Of a stretch of 64,000 nt of DNA, positions 48,851 through 56,686 are shown piece after piece (the stretch's first letter is position 1; each line of letters starts with the position of its first letter). Under the pieces are notes generated by a model. The model was given only the letters and a program-made list of their open reading frames with translations. It was not told where the DNA came from and did not search any database. This DNA comes from Streptomyces sp. FIT100 (GTDB lineage Bacteria > Actinomycetota > Actinomycetes > Streptomycetales > Streptomycetaceae), in NCBI RefSeq assembly GCF_024584805.1, contig NZ_CP075715.1:4828526-4892525 (forward strand), read 5' to 3'. A program made the translations under genes and the position numbers.

Positions 48851-50228
48851 AGAGAGACAGCCGGCGGGAGAGGTCCGACACGAACACCCCGCGCGGATCG
48901 AGCTCGGCACGCAGCGCCCGGAAACGGTCCAGCCGGGGGTACATCGCGGCCAGCAGCTCCGGCCGCAGCCGTGAGTCCTTGGCGAGGTAGACCCGCCCGC
49001 CGGCCCCTGCCACGTCCTCGTCGAGCGCGTCCAGGAGAGCGCCGAGCCCGGGCAGACCGGCCGGGATGTCGAGGGCGAGCGTCCAGCCGGGCACGGGGAA
49101 CGACAGCCAGCCGGGGTCCCCGTCGCCGAACCGTTTCAGTACGGCAAGGAAGGACGGGAAGCCGTGGTGGGCGATGCGGCGCACGATCCGGCGCAGCGCG
49201 TCCTCCTGCCCGTACCCGACCACGAACTGGTACTGCACGAAGCCGCCGCGCCCGTAGATCCGATTCCAGTGGGGGATCCCGTCGAGGGGGTGGAAGAAGG
49301 CGGGGAGTCTCTGGAGTTCGCCGGTGCGCGAGCGCGGGGCCCTGCGGTACCAGAACTCGTTGAAGAGCGCGACGGAGGTCCGGCCGAGCAGCCCGTCCGG
49401 TACGAGGCCGGCGAGGCCGGGGGCGGAGGGCAGCTGACGGGGGCGGAACTCCAGCGGGCGGCGCGCGGCGCGCGGCGGGAGCGCGTCGAGGGGCGCGTGC
49501 TCGCCCCGGGTGAGGACCGCGCGCCCGGTCGCGGCGCCGCGCGCGAGCAGGTCGATCCAGGCGACCGAGTAGCGGTAGCGGTGGTCGGTCGCGGTGAGCC
49601 GGGCCATCAAGTCGTCGAGGTCGGCGGCGCGTTCGGTGTCGACGGACATCAGCGAGGTCTCGACGCGGTGCATCCGGAGCTCGGCGGAGAGGATCACTCC
49701 GGTCAGGCCCATCCCGCCGGCCGTGGCGTCGAACAGGTCCGTGCCGGGCAGGGCGGTCCGGACCTCGCCGTCCGCGGTGAGCAGCTCCAGGGACAGCACA
49801 TGGCGGGAGAAGGAGCCGGAGACATGGTGGTTCTTGCCGTGGATGTCGGCGCCGATCGCGCCGCCGACGGTCACCTGCCGGGTTCCGGGGGTGACCGGTA
49901 CGAACCAGCCGAGCGGAAGGAGCACTTCCATGAGCCGGTGCAGGCTGACGCCCGCGTCGCAGACCACGACGCCCGTCTCCGCGTCGATCCTGCGGATCCG
50001 GTCGAGGCCGGTCATGTCGAGGACGGCGCCGCCCGCGTTCTGCGCGGCGTCGCCGTAGGCCCGGCCGAGGCCGCGCGGGATGGAGCCGCGCGCTCCGCTG
50101 CCCCTGACGGCCGCCGCCGCCTCCTCGTGGGTACGGGGGCGCACGAGCCGGGCGGCCGAGGGGGCGGTGCGGCCCCAGCCGGTCACGGGGATGGGCAGGG
50201 GCGGTGCGTCGGCGGTTTCGGCAGACAT
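48849..50228 (-). CDS. dprE1: Decaprenylphosphoryl-ribose 2'-oxidase (DprE1)
   Basis: 459 residues, FAD-dependent oxidase of the VAO type. RGLGRAYGDAAQN and VTVGGAIGADIHGKNHHVSG form the FAD-binding half (the HH matches the flavin-linked region of mycobacterial DprE1); FGDGDPGWLSFPVPGWTLAL and VYLAKDSRLRPELLAAMYP form the substrate half. It oxidises C2 of decaprenyl-phosphoryl-ribose. Where M. tuberculosis DprE1 has GWNICVDF (Cys387, target of benzothiazinones), this protein has GWTLALDI, so the Cys is Ala. ATG 50228; divergent from the PAP2-UbiA pair with 161 bp between. Confidence 0.92.
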   Translation of the reverse strand: MSAETADAPPLPIPVTGWGRTAPSAARLVRPRTHEEAAAAVRGSGARGSIPRGLGRAYGDAAQNAGGAVLDMTGLDRIRRIDAETGVVVCDAGVSLHRLMEVLLPLGWFVPVTPGTRQVTVGGAIGADIHGKNHHVSGSFSRHVLSLELLTADGEVRTALPGTDLFDATAGGMGLTGVILSAELRMHRVETSLMSVDTERAADLDDLMARLTATDHRYRYSVAWIDLLARGAATGRAVLTRGEHAPLDALPPRAARRPLEFRPRQLPSAPGLAGLVPDGLLGRTSVALFNEFWYRRAPRSRTGELQRLPAFFHPLDGIPHWNRIYGRGGFVQYQFVVGYGQEDALRRIVRRIAHHGFPSFLAVLKRFGDGDPGWLSFPVPGWTLALDIPAGLPGLGALLDALDEDVAGAGGRVYLAKDSRLRPELLAAMYPRLDRFRALRAELDPRGVFVSDLSRRLSL

Positions 50229-50389
50229 GTGCGCGACGTTATCGCCCTCTTTGGGCTGTTTTCTCACAACGTCGCCATGTCGGCGGGCTCGTAGAAATGG
50301 GTGATTAAACGAGTGTCATTAAAGATTGCCGTGAATCTTCGCCTCCGGTTGAGAAGAGTCGCCTCTGGTGACCGAGAGCGGGGTGGCGG

Positions 50390-50965
50390 ATGCGAAACGT
50401 CGACACGGCGGGCCGGTCGGCCCGGTTGGGCTGGGCGCGCGCCGATCACCGGCTGCTGGTGGCGCTGCGCGAGTGCGGTAGGGAGCCGCGCGTCGCCGCG
50501 GCGGCCCGGGCGCTCTCGTACTGCGGCGAGCACGGCGCGGTGTGGATCGCGGCGGGTCTCGCGGGGGCGGCGGCCGACCGCGAGCAGCGCGCCGGCTGGC
50601 TGCGTGGCACCGCGCTGATCGGGGCGGCGCATCTGGCCAGCATGGGGATCAAGCGGGTGGTGCGCCGCCCGCGCCCGCAGCTGTCGGTGCGGGGCCTGGA
50701 ACCACTGGTCCGCACGGCGGGCCGGCACTCCTTCCCGAGCTCGCACGCGACCGCCGCGGGCGCCGCGGCGGTCGCCTTCGGCACCCTGTGGCCGGCCGGC
50801 CGGCACCTGGTCCCGCCGCTGGCCGCCGCAATGTGCGTGTCCCGTCTCGTGGCCGGCGTCCACTACCCCAGCGATGTGGCCGCGGGCGCCCTCCTCGGCG
50901 CCCTGACGGCCCGTCTGGGCACCGGCCGGCTCGTCCGACGCGCCACCGGAGGCCGTCGTGGCTGA
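50390..50965 (+). CDS. PAP2-type phosphatase of the arabinose-donor pathway
   Basis: 191 residues, three or four hydrophobic segments. All three PAP2 signature motifs are present: KRVVRRPRP, PSSHAT, and SRLVAGVHYPSDVAAG. By position, with UbiA downstream (8-bp overlap) and DprE1/DprE2 opposite, it corresponds to the phosphatase that dephosphorylates decaprenyl-phosphoryl-5-phosphoribose after UbiA. The upstream 160 bp contain an AT-rich promoter-like stretch (about 50285-50335) rare for this genome. Confidence 0.87.
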   Translation: MRNVDTAGRSARLGWARADHRLLVALRECGREPRVAAAARALSYCGEHGAVWIAAGLAGAAADREQRAGWLRGTALIGAAHLASMGIKRVVRRPRPQLSVRGLEPLVRTAGRHSFPSSHATAAGAAAVAFGTLWPAGRHLVPPLAAAMCVSRLVAGVHYPSDVAAGALLGALTARLGTGRLVRRATGGRRG

Positions 50966-51926
50966 GCGGAGTACGGCGCTGCTGGAGCAGCCGGAGGGGC
51001 GGCCCGAGGAGGCCGCCGCCCGGATCCCCCGCGGGCGGGGGCCGATGGCGCTTGCCGTCGGACTCGTCAGGACGGCCAGACCGAGGCAGTGGATCAAGAA
51101 CGTGCTGGTCGTGGCGGCCCCGGCGGCCGCCGGCGAGCTGGCCTCGCGGCACACGGTCGGTCAGCTGGCCGTCGTCTTCATCCTGTTCACCGCCGCCGCG
51201 TCGGCGGTATACCTGATCAACGACGCGCTCGACGCCGAGGCCGACCGGGCGCACCCGGTGAAGTGCCGGCGCCCGGTGGCCGCCGGGGAGGTGCCCGTAC
51301 CCGTCGCGTACGCCGTCGGGGCCCTGCTCGCCGCCGCGACCGGCACCGCCGCTGCGGTGCTTTGCAATCCGCTGACCGCCGCGCTGCTGACCGCGTACGT
51401 CGTGATGCAGCTCGCCTACTGCGTCCGGCTCAAGCACGTCCTGGTGGTCGACCTGGCGGTCGTCACGACCGGGTTCCTGATGCGCGCCATGATCGGCGGG
51501 GTGGCGCTGTCCATCCCGCTCTCGCGCTGGTTCCTCATCACCACCGGTTTCGGCGCGCTCTTCATGGTCGCGGCCAAGCGCTACTCGGAGGCCGTCGAGA
51601 TGGCCGACGCGGACGGCGCGACCCGCGCGCTGCTCACCTCGTACAGCACCGGATACCTGCGCTTCGTCTGGCAGCTGGCGGCCGGGGTCGCCGTGCTCGG
51701 CTACTGCCTGTGGGCGCTGGAGAGCGGCGGCACCGCCAACGGCTCGCTGCTGCCCTGGCGTCAGCTCTCGGTGATCGCGTTCATCCTCGCGGTGCTGCGG
51801 TACGCGGTCTTCGCGGACCGGGGCGCGGCCGGCGCCCCGGAGGAGGTCGTGCTGCGCGACCGGCCGCTCGCCGTCATCGGACTCGTCTGGCTCGCCATGT
51901 ACGGCATGGCCGTCGTGGACCTGTGA
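50958..51926 (+). CDS. ubiA: UbiA-type prenyltransferase (DPPR synthase)
   Basis: 322 residues with about eight spans. VRTARPRQWIKNVLVVAAPA is the start of the phosphoribosyl-transferring UbiA subfamily; YLINDALDAEADRAHPVKCRRP holds the NDxxDxxxD prenyl-diphosphate motif, and KRYSEAVEM the later motif. It should join phosphoribosyl diphosphate to decaprenyl (or other polyprenyl) phosphate. GTG start inside the PAP2 gene end: translationally coupled. Subfamily call rests on the dprE1/dprE2/PAP2 neighbourhood plus sequence. Confidence 0.88.
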   Translation: MAERSTALLEQPEGRPEEAAARIPRGRGPMALAVGLVRTARPRQWIKNVLVVAAPAAAGELASRHTVGQLAVVFILFTAAASAVYLINDALDAEADRAHPVKCRRPVAAGEVPVPVAYAVGALLAAATGTAAAVLCNPLTAALLTAYVVMQLAYCVRLKHVLVVDLAVVTTGFLMRAMIGGVALSIPLSRWFLITTGFGALFMVAAKRYSEAVEMADADGATRALLTSYSTGYLRFVWQLAAGVAVLGYCLWALESGGTANGSLLPWRQLSVIAFILAVLRYAVFADRGAAGAPEEVVLRDRPLAVIGLVWLAMYGMAVVDL

Positions 51927-51956
51927 CCATGGAAGGCCACGACGGCCCAGGCGCAG

Positions 51957-52030
51957 CCCCGGCCATCGGGCCGCACGTCCGCCCCGGCCATCGGGCCGAG
52001 TGACGGCCCGGCCATCGGGCCGCGCCTCGG
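51957..52030. repeat. Repeats of CGGCCATCGGGCC between UbiA and BrkB genes
   Basis: Three copies of CCCCGGCCATCGGGCCG-like sequence (CGGCCATCGGGCC palindromic core) within 75 bp. They could form small hairpins and may terminate the ubiA transcript. Confidence 0.75.
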
Positions 52031-52072
52031 GCCGGGCACCGCACCCGGACACCGTGAGGACAGGCGTACGAC

Positions 52073-52993
52073 ATGGACTGGCTGACCCGACTCCCCGTCA
52101 TCGGCCCGCTCGTTCAGCGGTTGATGAGGACCCACGCCTGGCGCTCGTACGAGACGCTCGAACGGGCGCGCTGGACGCGGCTCGCGGCCGCCATCACCTT
52201 CATCAGCTTCCTCTCGTTCTTTCCGCTCATCACCGTCGCCGCCGCCATCGGAGCCGCGCTGCTCAGCCAGGAGCAGCTGCGGAAACTGGAGGACAAGCTC
52301 GCCGAACAGGTGCCGGGCATCTCCGACCAGCTCAACATCACGGGGCTGGTGGACAACGCCGGCACCGTCGGGATCATCGCCGGTGCGCTACTGCTGCTCA
52401 CCGGCATCAGCTGGATCGGCTCGATGCGCGAATGCCTGCGCGTGGTCTGGGGCCTCGACGACCAGGAGGAGGGCAACCCGATCGTGCGCAAGGGCAAGGA
52501 CACGATCGTGCTGCTGGGCCTCGGCGCGGTCGCCCTGGCGTCGTTCGCCGCCTCGTCCCTCGGCTCCACCGCGGTCGGCTGGTCGGCGGACCGGCTCGGC
52601 ATCGACCGGGGCGGCGCGGGCGGCGTCCTGCTCCAGACCGCCGCCATCGCCGTCGCCGTGCTCGCCGACTTCCTGATGCTGCTGTACGTCCTGACGCTGC
52701 TGCCCGGGGTGAAGCCGCCGCGCGGCAGGCTGATCGTGGCCGCGCTGCTCGGCGCGGTCGGCTTCGAGCTGCTGAAGCTGCTGCTCAGCGGCTATATCTC
52801 GGGCGTCGCGGCGAAGTCGATGTACGGGGCGTTCGGCGTGCCGATCGCGCTGCTGCTGTGGATCAACTTCACCGCCAAGCTGGTGCTCTACTGCGCCGCC
52901 TGGACGGCGACGGAGCCGGGCGCCGACGCGGAGGGGGCGGCTAGCGGAGGGGCAGCCGACGGACCAGATCGGGCAGCGGCCAGCGCCGGTTGA
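52073..52993 (+). CDS. YihY/BrkB family membrane protein
   Basis: 306 residues with about six spans. WTRLAAAITFISFLSFFPLI and the later ISWIGSMRECLRVVWGL and MYGAFGVPIALLLWINFTAK match the YihY/BrkB family, often called a virulence factor or RNase BN by old error; now considered a membrane protein of unknown transport role. ATG 52073 preceded by GAGGACAGG. Its 3' end overlaps the convergent carboxypeptidase gene by 53 bp; the overlapping tail is Ala/Gly-rich and poorly conserved. Confidence 0.88.
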   Translation: MDWLTRLPVIGPLVQRLMRTHAWRSYETLERARWTRLAAAITFISFLSFFPLITVAAAIGAALLSQEQLRKLEDKLAEQVPGISDQLNITGLVDNAGTVGIIAGALLLLTGISWIGSMRECLRVVWGLDDQEEGNPIVRKGKDTIVLLGLGAVALASFAASSLGSTAVGWSADRLGIDRGGAGGVLLQTAAIAVAVLADFLMLLYVLTLLPGVKPPRGRLIVAALLGAVGFELLKLLLSGYISGVAAKSMYGAFGVPIALLLWINFTAKLVLYCAAWTATEPGADAEGAASGGAADGPDRAAASAG

Positions 52994-54242
52994 CCAGGAA
53001 CACGGCGCCGGCGAGCAGGACGAGCACCCCGCCCGTGATGGAGAGCGCCACACCGACACCGCTCGAGCCGCTGTCCGAGGCCGTCGAGGCGTTCGCCGGT
53101 CCGGGCCGCTCCTTGCCGCCCGCCCCGTCACCGTTTCCGTTCGCCGCGCCTTCCTGCTGCTCGGAACCGCCCGAGGGGTCGGTCCGCGCGGACCTCGGCG
53201 GCACCAGCTCACCGACCGGCTCGACCTTCCCGGCCGCCGAGAAGCCCCAGTCGAGGAGGCTGGCGGTCTCCTTGTAGACGGCCTGGCTCTCCTTCGACGA
53301 CGGGTTCATGACGGTGACCAGCAGCACCCTGCCGTCCCGCTCGGCGACACCGGTGAAGGTCGACCCCGCGTGCGTGGTGTTGCCGTTCTTGACGCCGGCG
53401 ATGCCCGCGTACGGCTCGACGCCGAGGTCGCCGGTGAGCAGCCGGTTGGTGTTCTGGATCTCGAACGCCTCGCGCTTCTTGCCCGGCTTCTGCTCGCCGG
53501 GGAACTTGGCCCGGACGGTCGAGCAGTACTCCCGGAAGTCCTTCTTCTGCAGTCCGCTGCGGGCGATGAGCGTGAGGTCGTACGCGCTCGACACCTGGCC
53601 CGGCTCGTCGTAGCCGTCCGGCGTGACCACGTGGGTGTCGAGCGCCTGGAGCTCGTCGGCGTGGTCCTGCATGTCCGCGACCGTCTGGGAGACGCCGCCG
53701 TTCATCTCGGACAGGACGTGGACGGCGTCGTTGCCGGAACGGAGGAAGACGCCCAGCCAGAGGTCGTGGACGGAGTAGGTCTGGTTCTCCTTGACCCCGA
53801 CGAGGCTGCTGCCCTCGCCGACGCCTGTGAGGTCCGTCGGCTTGACCGTGTACTCCTCGTCCTTGGACAGCCTGGGCAGGACCGTGTCCGCGAAGAGCAT
53901 CTTCATGGTGGAGGCGGGGGGCAGCCGCCAGTGCGCGTTGTGGGCGGCAAGGACGTCACCGCTCTCCGCGTCCGCGACGATCCAGGAACGGCCCGTCAGA
54001 TTCTTGGGCAGGACGGGCGCGCCGGCCGCGAGTGAGACCTGGGTGCCGGGCTTGCCGAGCAGGGCACCGCCCACGGTGGACATGGCCGACGGCGGATTCG
54101 GCACGCTGTTGTCCTGCTTGTTGCGATTGTCTGTCTTATCGGCCTTGCTGAAGTCGACGGCCGCCGTCGCGGGCGCGGCGGTGAGTGCGGGCAGCAACGC
54201 GGCGGCGATGACCGTCAATGCGGTCTTCTTAAGAGCAGACAC
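52941..54242 (-). CDS. D-alanyl-D-alanine carboxypeptidase (DacC-like)
   Basis: 433 residues, peptidase S11/low-molecular-weight PBP. Signal peptide (KKTALTVIAAALLPALTAAPATA), then STMK with the nucleophilic Ser111 and Lys114, SGN (RSGNDAVHV) and the third motif as VKNGNTTHAG (KNG instead of KTG, common in Streptomyces). A Gly/Ser/Asn-rich linker leads to a C-terminal span (VALSITGGVLVLLAGAVFLV) and a short basic tail, so the enzyme is anchored outside the cell. It trims the terminal D-Ala of peptidoglycan. GTG 54242 chosen by signal-peptide fit; an ATG lies further upstream in frame. Confidence 0.92.
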   Translation of the reverse strand: MSALKKTALTVIAAALLPALTAAPATAAVDFSKADKTDNRNKQDNSVPNPPSAMSTVGGALLGKPGTQVSLAAGAPVLPKNLTGRSWIVADAESGDVLAAHNAHWRLPPASTMKMLFADTVLPRLSKDEEYTVKPTDLTGVGEGSSLVGVKENQTYSVHDLWLGVFLRSGNDAVHVLSEMNGGVSQTVADMQDHADELQALDTHVVTPDGYDEPGQVSSAYDLTLIARSGLQKKDFREYCSTVRAKFPGEQKPGKKREAFEIQNTNRLLTGDLGVEPYAGIAGVKNGNTTHAGSTFTGVAERDGRVLLVTVMNPSSKESQAVYKETASLLDWGFSAAGKVEPVGELVPPRSARTDPSGGSEQQEGAANGNGDGAGGKERPGPANASTASDSGSSGVGVALSITGGVLVLLAGAVFLVNRRWPLPDLVRRLPLR

Positions 54243-54399
54243 GATCGAGAAAGTACATGGAGTTGACGGCAATATGGTCATCGGCACGGTGACCCGCCGT
54301 GAACGCCGCCGGTACAGCCCATCGCGGGCCGCAGCGTCTGGTGCTCCCGCCCGGGGACCCCGCCGCACCGGGGCGCCGGATGCCGGTGATACTGAGGAC

Positions 54400-54645
54400 A
54401 TGAAGCTCAGCCGTCCCGTCTCCTGGTTCCTGCTCGTGTTCGGGGTGTGGAGCTGGGTCATCTGGATCACTTTCGTCAAAAACCTGTGGCAGGACGCCAG
54501 TGGGCTCGCCTTCGACGACGCCGGTGACCCCACTGCGTACTTCTGGGTCCATCTGCTGCTGGCCATCACGTCCTTTCTCCTGGGGACGGCGGTCGGGGTC
54601 ATCGGGTTGCGCGGCGTGCGCGCATTGCGCCGCGAACGGGATTAG
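54400..54645 (+). CDS. SCO4848-family small membrane protein
   Basis: 81 residues with two spans: MKLSRPVSWFLLVFGVWSWVIWITFVKNL and YFWVHLLLAITSFLLGTAVGVIG, separated by a short acidic loop (FDDAGDP). This matches a small actinobacterial membrane protein family named after SCO4848. GAGGACATG gives the start. The next gene, a metallophosphoesterase, begins 11 bp downstream. Function unknown. Confidence 0.85.
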   Translation: MKLSRPVSWFLLVFGVWSWVIWITFVKNLWQDASGLAFDDAGDPTAYFWVHLLLAITSFLLGTAVGVIGLRGVRALRRERD

Positions 54646-54656
54646 GGAACGGTGCC

Positions 54657-56150
54657 GTGCTGCTGGTCGTCCTGCTTGTGGTCGCTGTCGTCCTCGCCCT
54701 GCTGACGGGCGTGCACTGGTACGTGTGGCGGCGGCTCGTCCGTGACACGACGAGGCGCGGCAGCGCCGCGCGCCGTGCGGGCACCGTGGCGGTGGTCCTG
54801 CTGCCGCTGCTCTCGGTGGGGGCGCTGACCTCGGGGCGCGCGGGCGCCCCCTTCTGGCTCGAGCGGATCCTGGCGTGGCCGGGGTACATGTGGCTCGCGA
54901 CCCTCCTTTATCTGACGCTGGCGCTGGTAGTGACGGAGGCCGTACGGCCGCTGCTGCGGCGGGCGCTGGAGCGGCGGGCGCAGCAACGGCGCGCCGATGC
55001 GCGGCCGGCGACCGCCGCCGGTGCGGGCGCCGCTGCCGCCGCGGACGACTCCGCTGCCGGTGCGGGCACCACCGCCGTCGCGACCGCCTCCCTCGCGACC
55101 GTCGCCGCCGACGGCGGCACGGAGGCCGACCGGCCCGCGGGCGGCGTGGCGACGGCCGTCGCCGCCGAGGAGCGTCTGACGGACACCGCGGATCGGCAGG
55201 CACCTTCGGCACCCTTGGCTCCGGACGCCACAAGCGCCTCGGACGCCCCGGACACGGCGAACGCGTCGGACCGCCCGGCCGGGGCGGAGGCGACCGCCGT
55301 CCCGGACACCCCTGCGCAGCCGGAGCTGTCACGGCGGCTCTTCGTCGCCCGTGTCACCGCGGGGGCCGCCGCCGCGGTCGCCGCCGGGACCGTCGGGTAC
55401 GGGACCTACGGCGTGATGCGCGGGCCCCGTGTGAAGCGGGTCACCGTCCCGCTCGCGAAGCTCGCCCGAGGCGTGCACGGCTACCGCATCGCCGTCGTCA
55501 GCGACATCCACCTCGGGCCGATCCTCGGCCGCGCCCACACCCAGCGGATCGTCGACACGATCAACGCCGCCCAGCCCGACCTCGTCGCCGTCGTCGGCGA
55601 CCTCGTCGACGGCAGCGTCGCCGACCTCGGGCGCGCGGCCGAGCCGTTGGCCCAGCTGAAGGCGCGCGACGGTGCGTACTTCGTCACCGGCAACCACGAG
55701 TACTTCTCCGGCGCCGACGCCTGGGTCGACCACGTCCGCGAGCTCGGCCTCACCCCGCTCCGGAACGACCGCGTCGAGATCGCCGGCTTCGACCTCGCGG
55801 GCGTCGACGACGTCGCGGGCGAGAGCGAGGGCCAGGGCCCGGACTTCGCGCGGGCGCTGGGCGACCGCGACCGCGGCCGCGCGGCGGTGCTCCTCGCGCA
55901 CCAGCCGATCGTGATCCACGACGCGGTGCGCCACGGCGTCGACCTCCAGCTGTCGGGGCACACCCACGGCGGCCAGCTCTGGCCCGGCAACTACCTCGCC
56001 GAGCTCGCCAACCCGACGGTCGCCGGCCTGGAGCGCTACGGCGACACCCAGCTCTACGTCTCCCGCGGCGCGGGCGCGTGGGGACCCCCGGTCCGCGTCG
56101 GCGCCCCCTCCGACATCACCCTCGTCGAACTCGCCTCCCGGGAGGCATGA
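54657..56150 (+). CDS. Membrane-anchored metallophosphoesterase
   Basis: 497 residues. Two or three N-terminal spans, a long Ala/Asp-rich linker (about 115-215), a Tat-like second signal (SRRLFVARVTAGAAAAVAAG) and then a calcineurin-like domain with every metal motif: VVSDIHLG, VVGDLVDGS, TGNHEYF, LLAHQP, and LSGHTHGGQ. The active site faces outside. It belongs to the YkuE/YaeI-like group, which includes lipid-type phosphodiesterases such as UDP-diacylglucosamine hydrolases, so a lipid substrate is possible. Start GTG 54657, 11 bp after the small membrane gene. Confidence 0.9.
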   Translation: MLLVVLLVVAVVLALLTGVHWYVWRRLVRDTTRRGSAARRAGTVAVVLLPLLSVGALTSGRAGAPFWLERILAWPGYMWLATLLYLTLALVVTEAVRPLLRRALERRAQQRRADARPATAAGAGAAAAADDSAAGAGTTAVATASLATVAADGGTEADRPAGGVATAVAAEERLTDTADRQAPSAPLAPDATSASDAPDTANASDRPAGAEATAVPDTPAQPELSRRLFVARVTAGAAAAVAAGTVGYGTYGVMRGPRVKRVTVPLAKLARGVHGYRIAVVSDIHLGPILGRAHTQRIVDTINAAQPDLVAVVGDLVDGSVADLGRAAEPLAQLKARDGAYFVTGNHEYFSGADAWVDHVRELGLTPLRNDRVEIAGFDLAGVDDVAGESEGQGPDFARALGDRDRGRAAVLLAHQPIVIHDAVRHGVDLQLSGHTHGGQLWPGNYLAELANPTVAGLERYGDTQLYVSRGAGAWGPPVRVGAPSDITLVELASREA

Positions 56151-56274
56151 GCCCCGGCCACGCACCCGCCGTCCGCGCGTTCACCGCCCGCCGACCGGTA
56201 CGAAGCGGAGCTCTCGACCCGTCCCCTGGGCCACCGCCCCGCTGCCCGCCGGTTGCCGGTCTGCCTCGGCTGGC

Positions 56275-56686
56275 TCACCTGCCGTGCTCGCTGGTCGTCG
56301 GCACGGCGGTTTCACGCGTCGTGGGCGCTCTGAAGGGCCGTCGGCCCGCCGGCCGCCACCCCGCGCGCCACCGGCCGCCGCCCCGCTGCCCCGTAGTCGC
56401 GTCGACTGTGTGTCCACCGGGTGCCGGTGTGCCGCTCGTGGGCTCGGCGGTGGCGTCTGACAGCGGTCGGTGGGTTGTTCGTGGGTTCGCCGGATGTGCG
56501 GCTGCCATGCGCGTGCCGAGCGGCTGTCGACCTTGCCGCTCACAGGTCGCGTGGCCGCCGCCCTGCCGTATGCCGGCGTGCCGCTCGTGCGCTCACCCGC
56601 CGTGCTTGCTGGTCGTTGGCCTGGCGGTTTCACGGGTCGCGCGCCCGTCGTGCGCGCTCTGAAGGGCCGTCGGCCCGCCGGCCGCC
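56275..56686. repeat. Direct repeat spanning the 440-bp gap and the sensor-kinase 3' end
   Basis: CGTGCTCGCTGGTCGTCGG...GGCGGTTTCACGCGTCG...GCGCTCTGAAGGGCCGTCGG CCCGCCGGCCGCC occurs at 56275-56357 and again, slightly longer, at 56593-56686, where it codes for the last about 30 residues of the kinase. A shorter repeat (GCCGGTGTGCCGCTCGTGGGCTC, about 56423 and 56571) lies between. The rest of 56151-56592 has no gene I can support. Confidence 0.85.
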
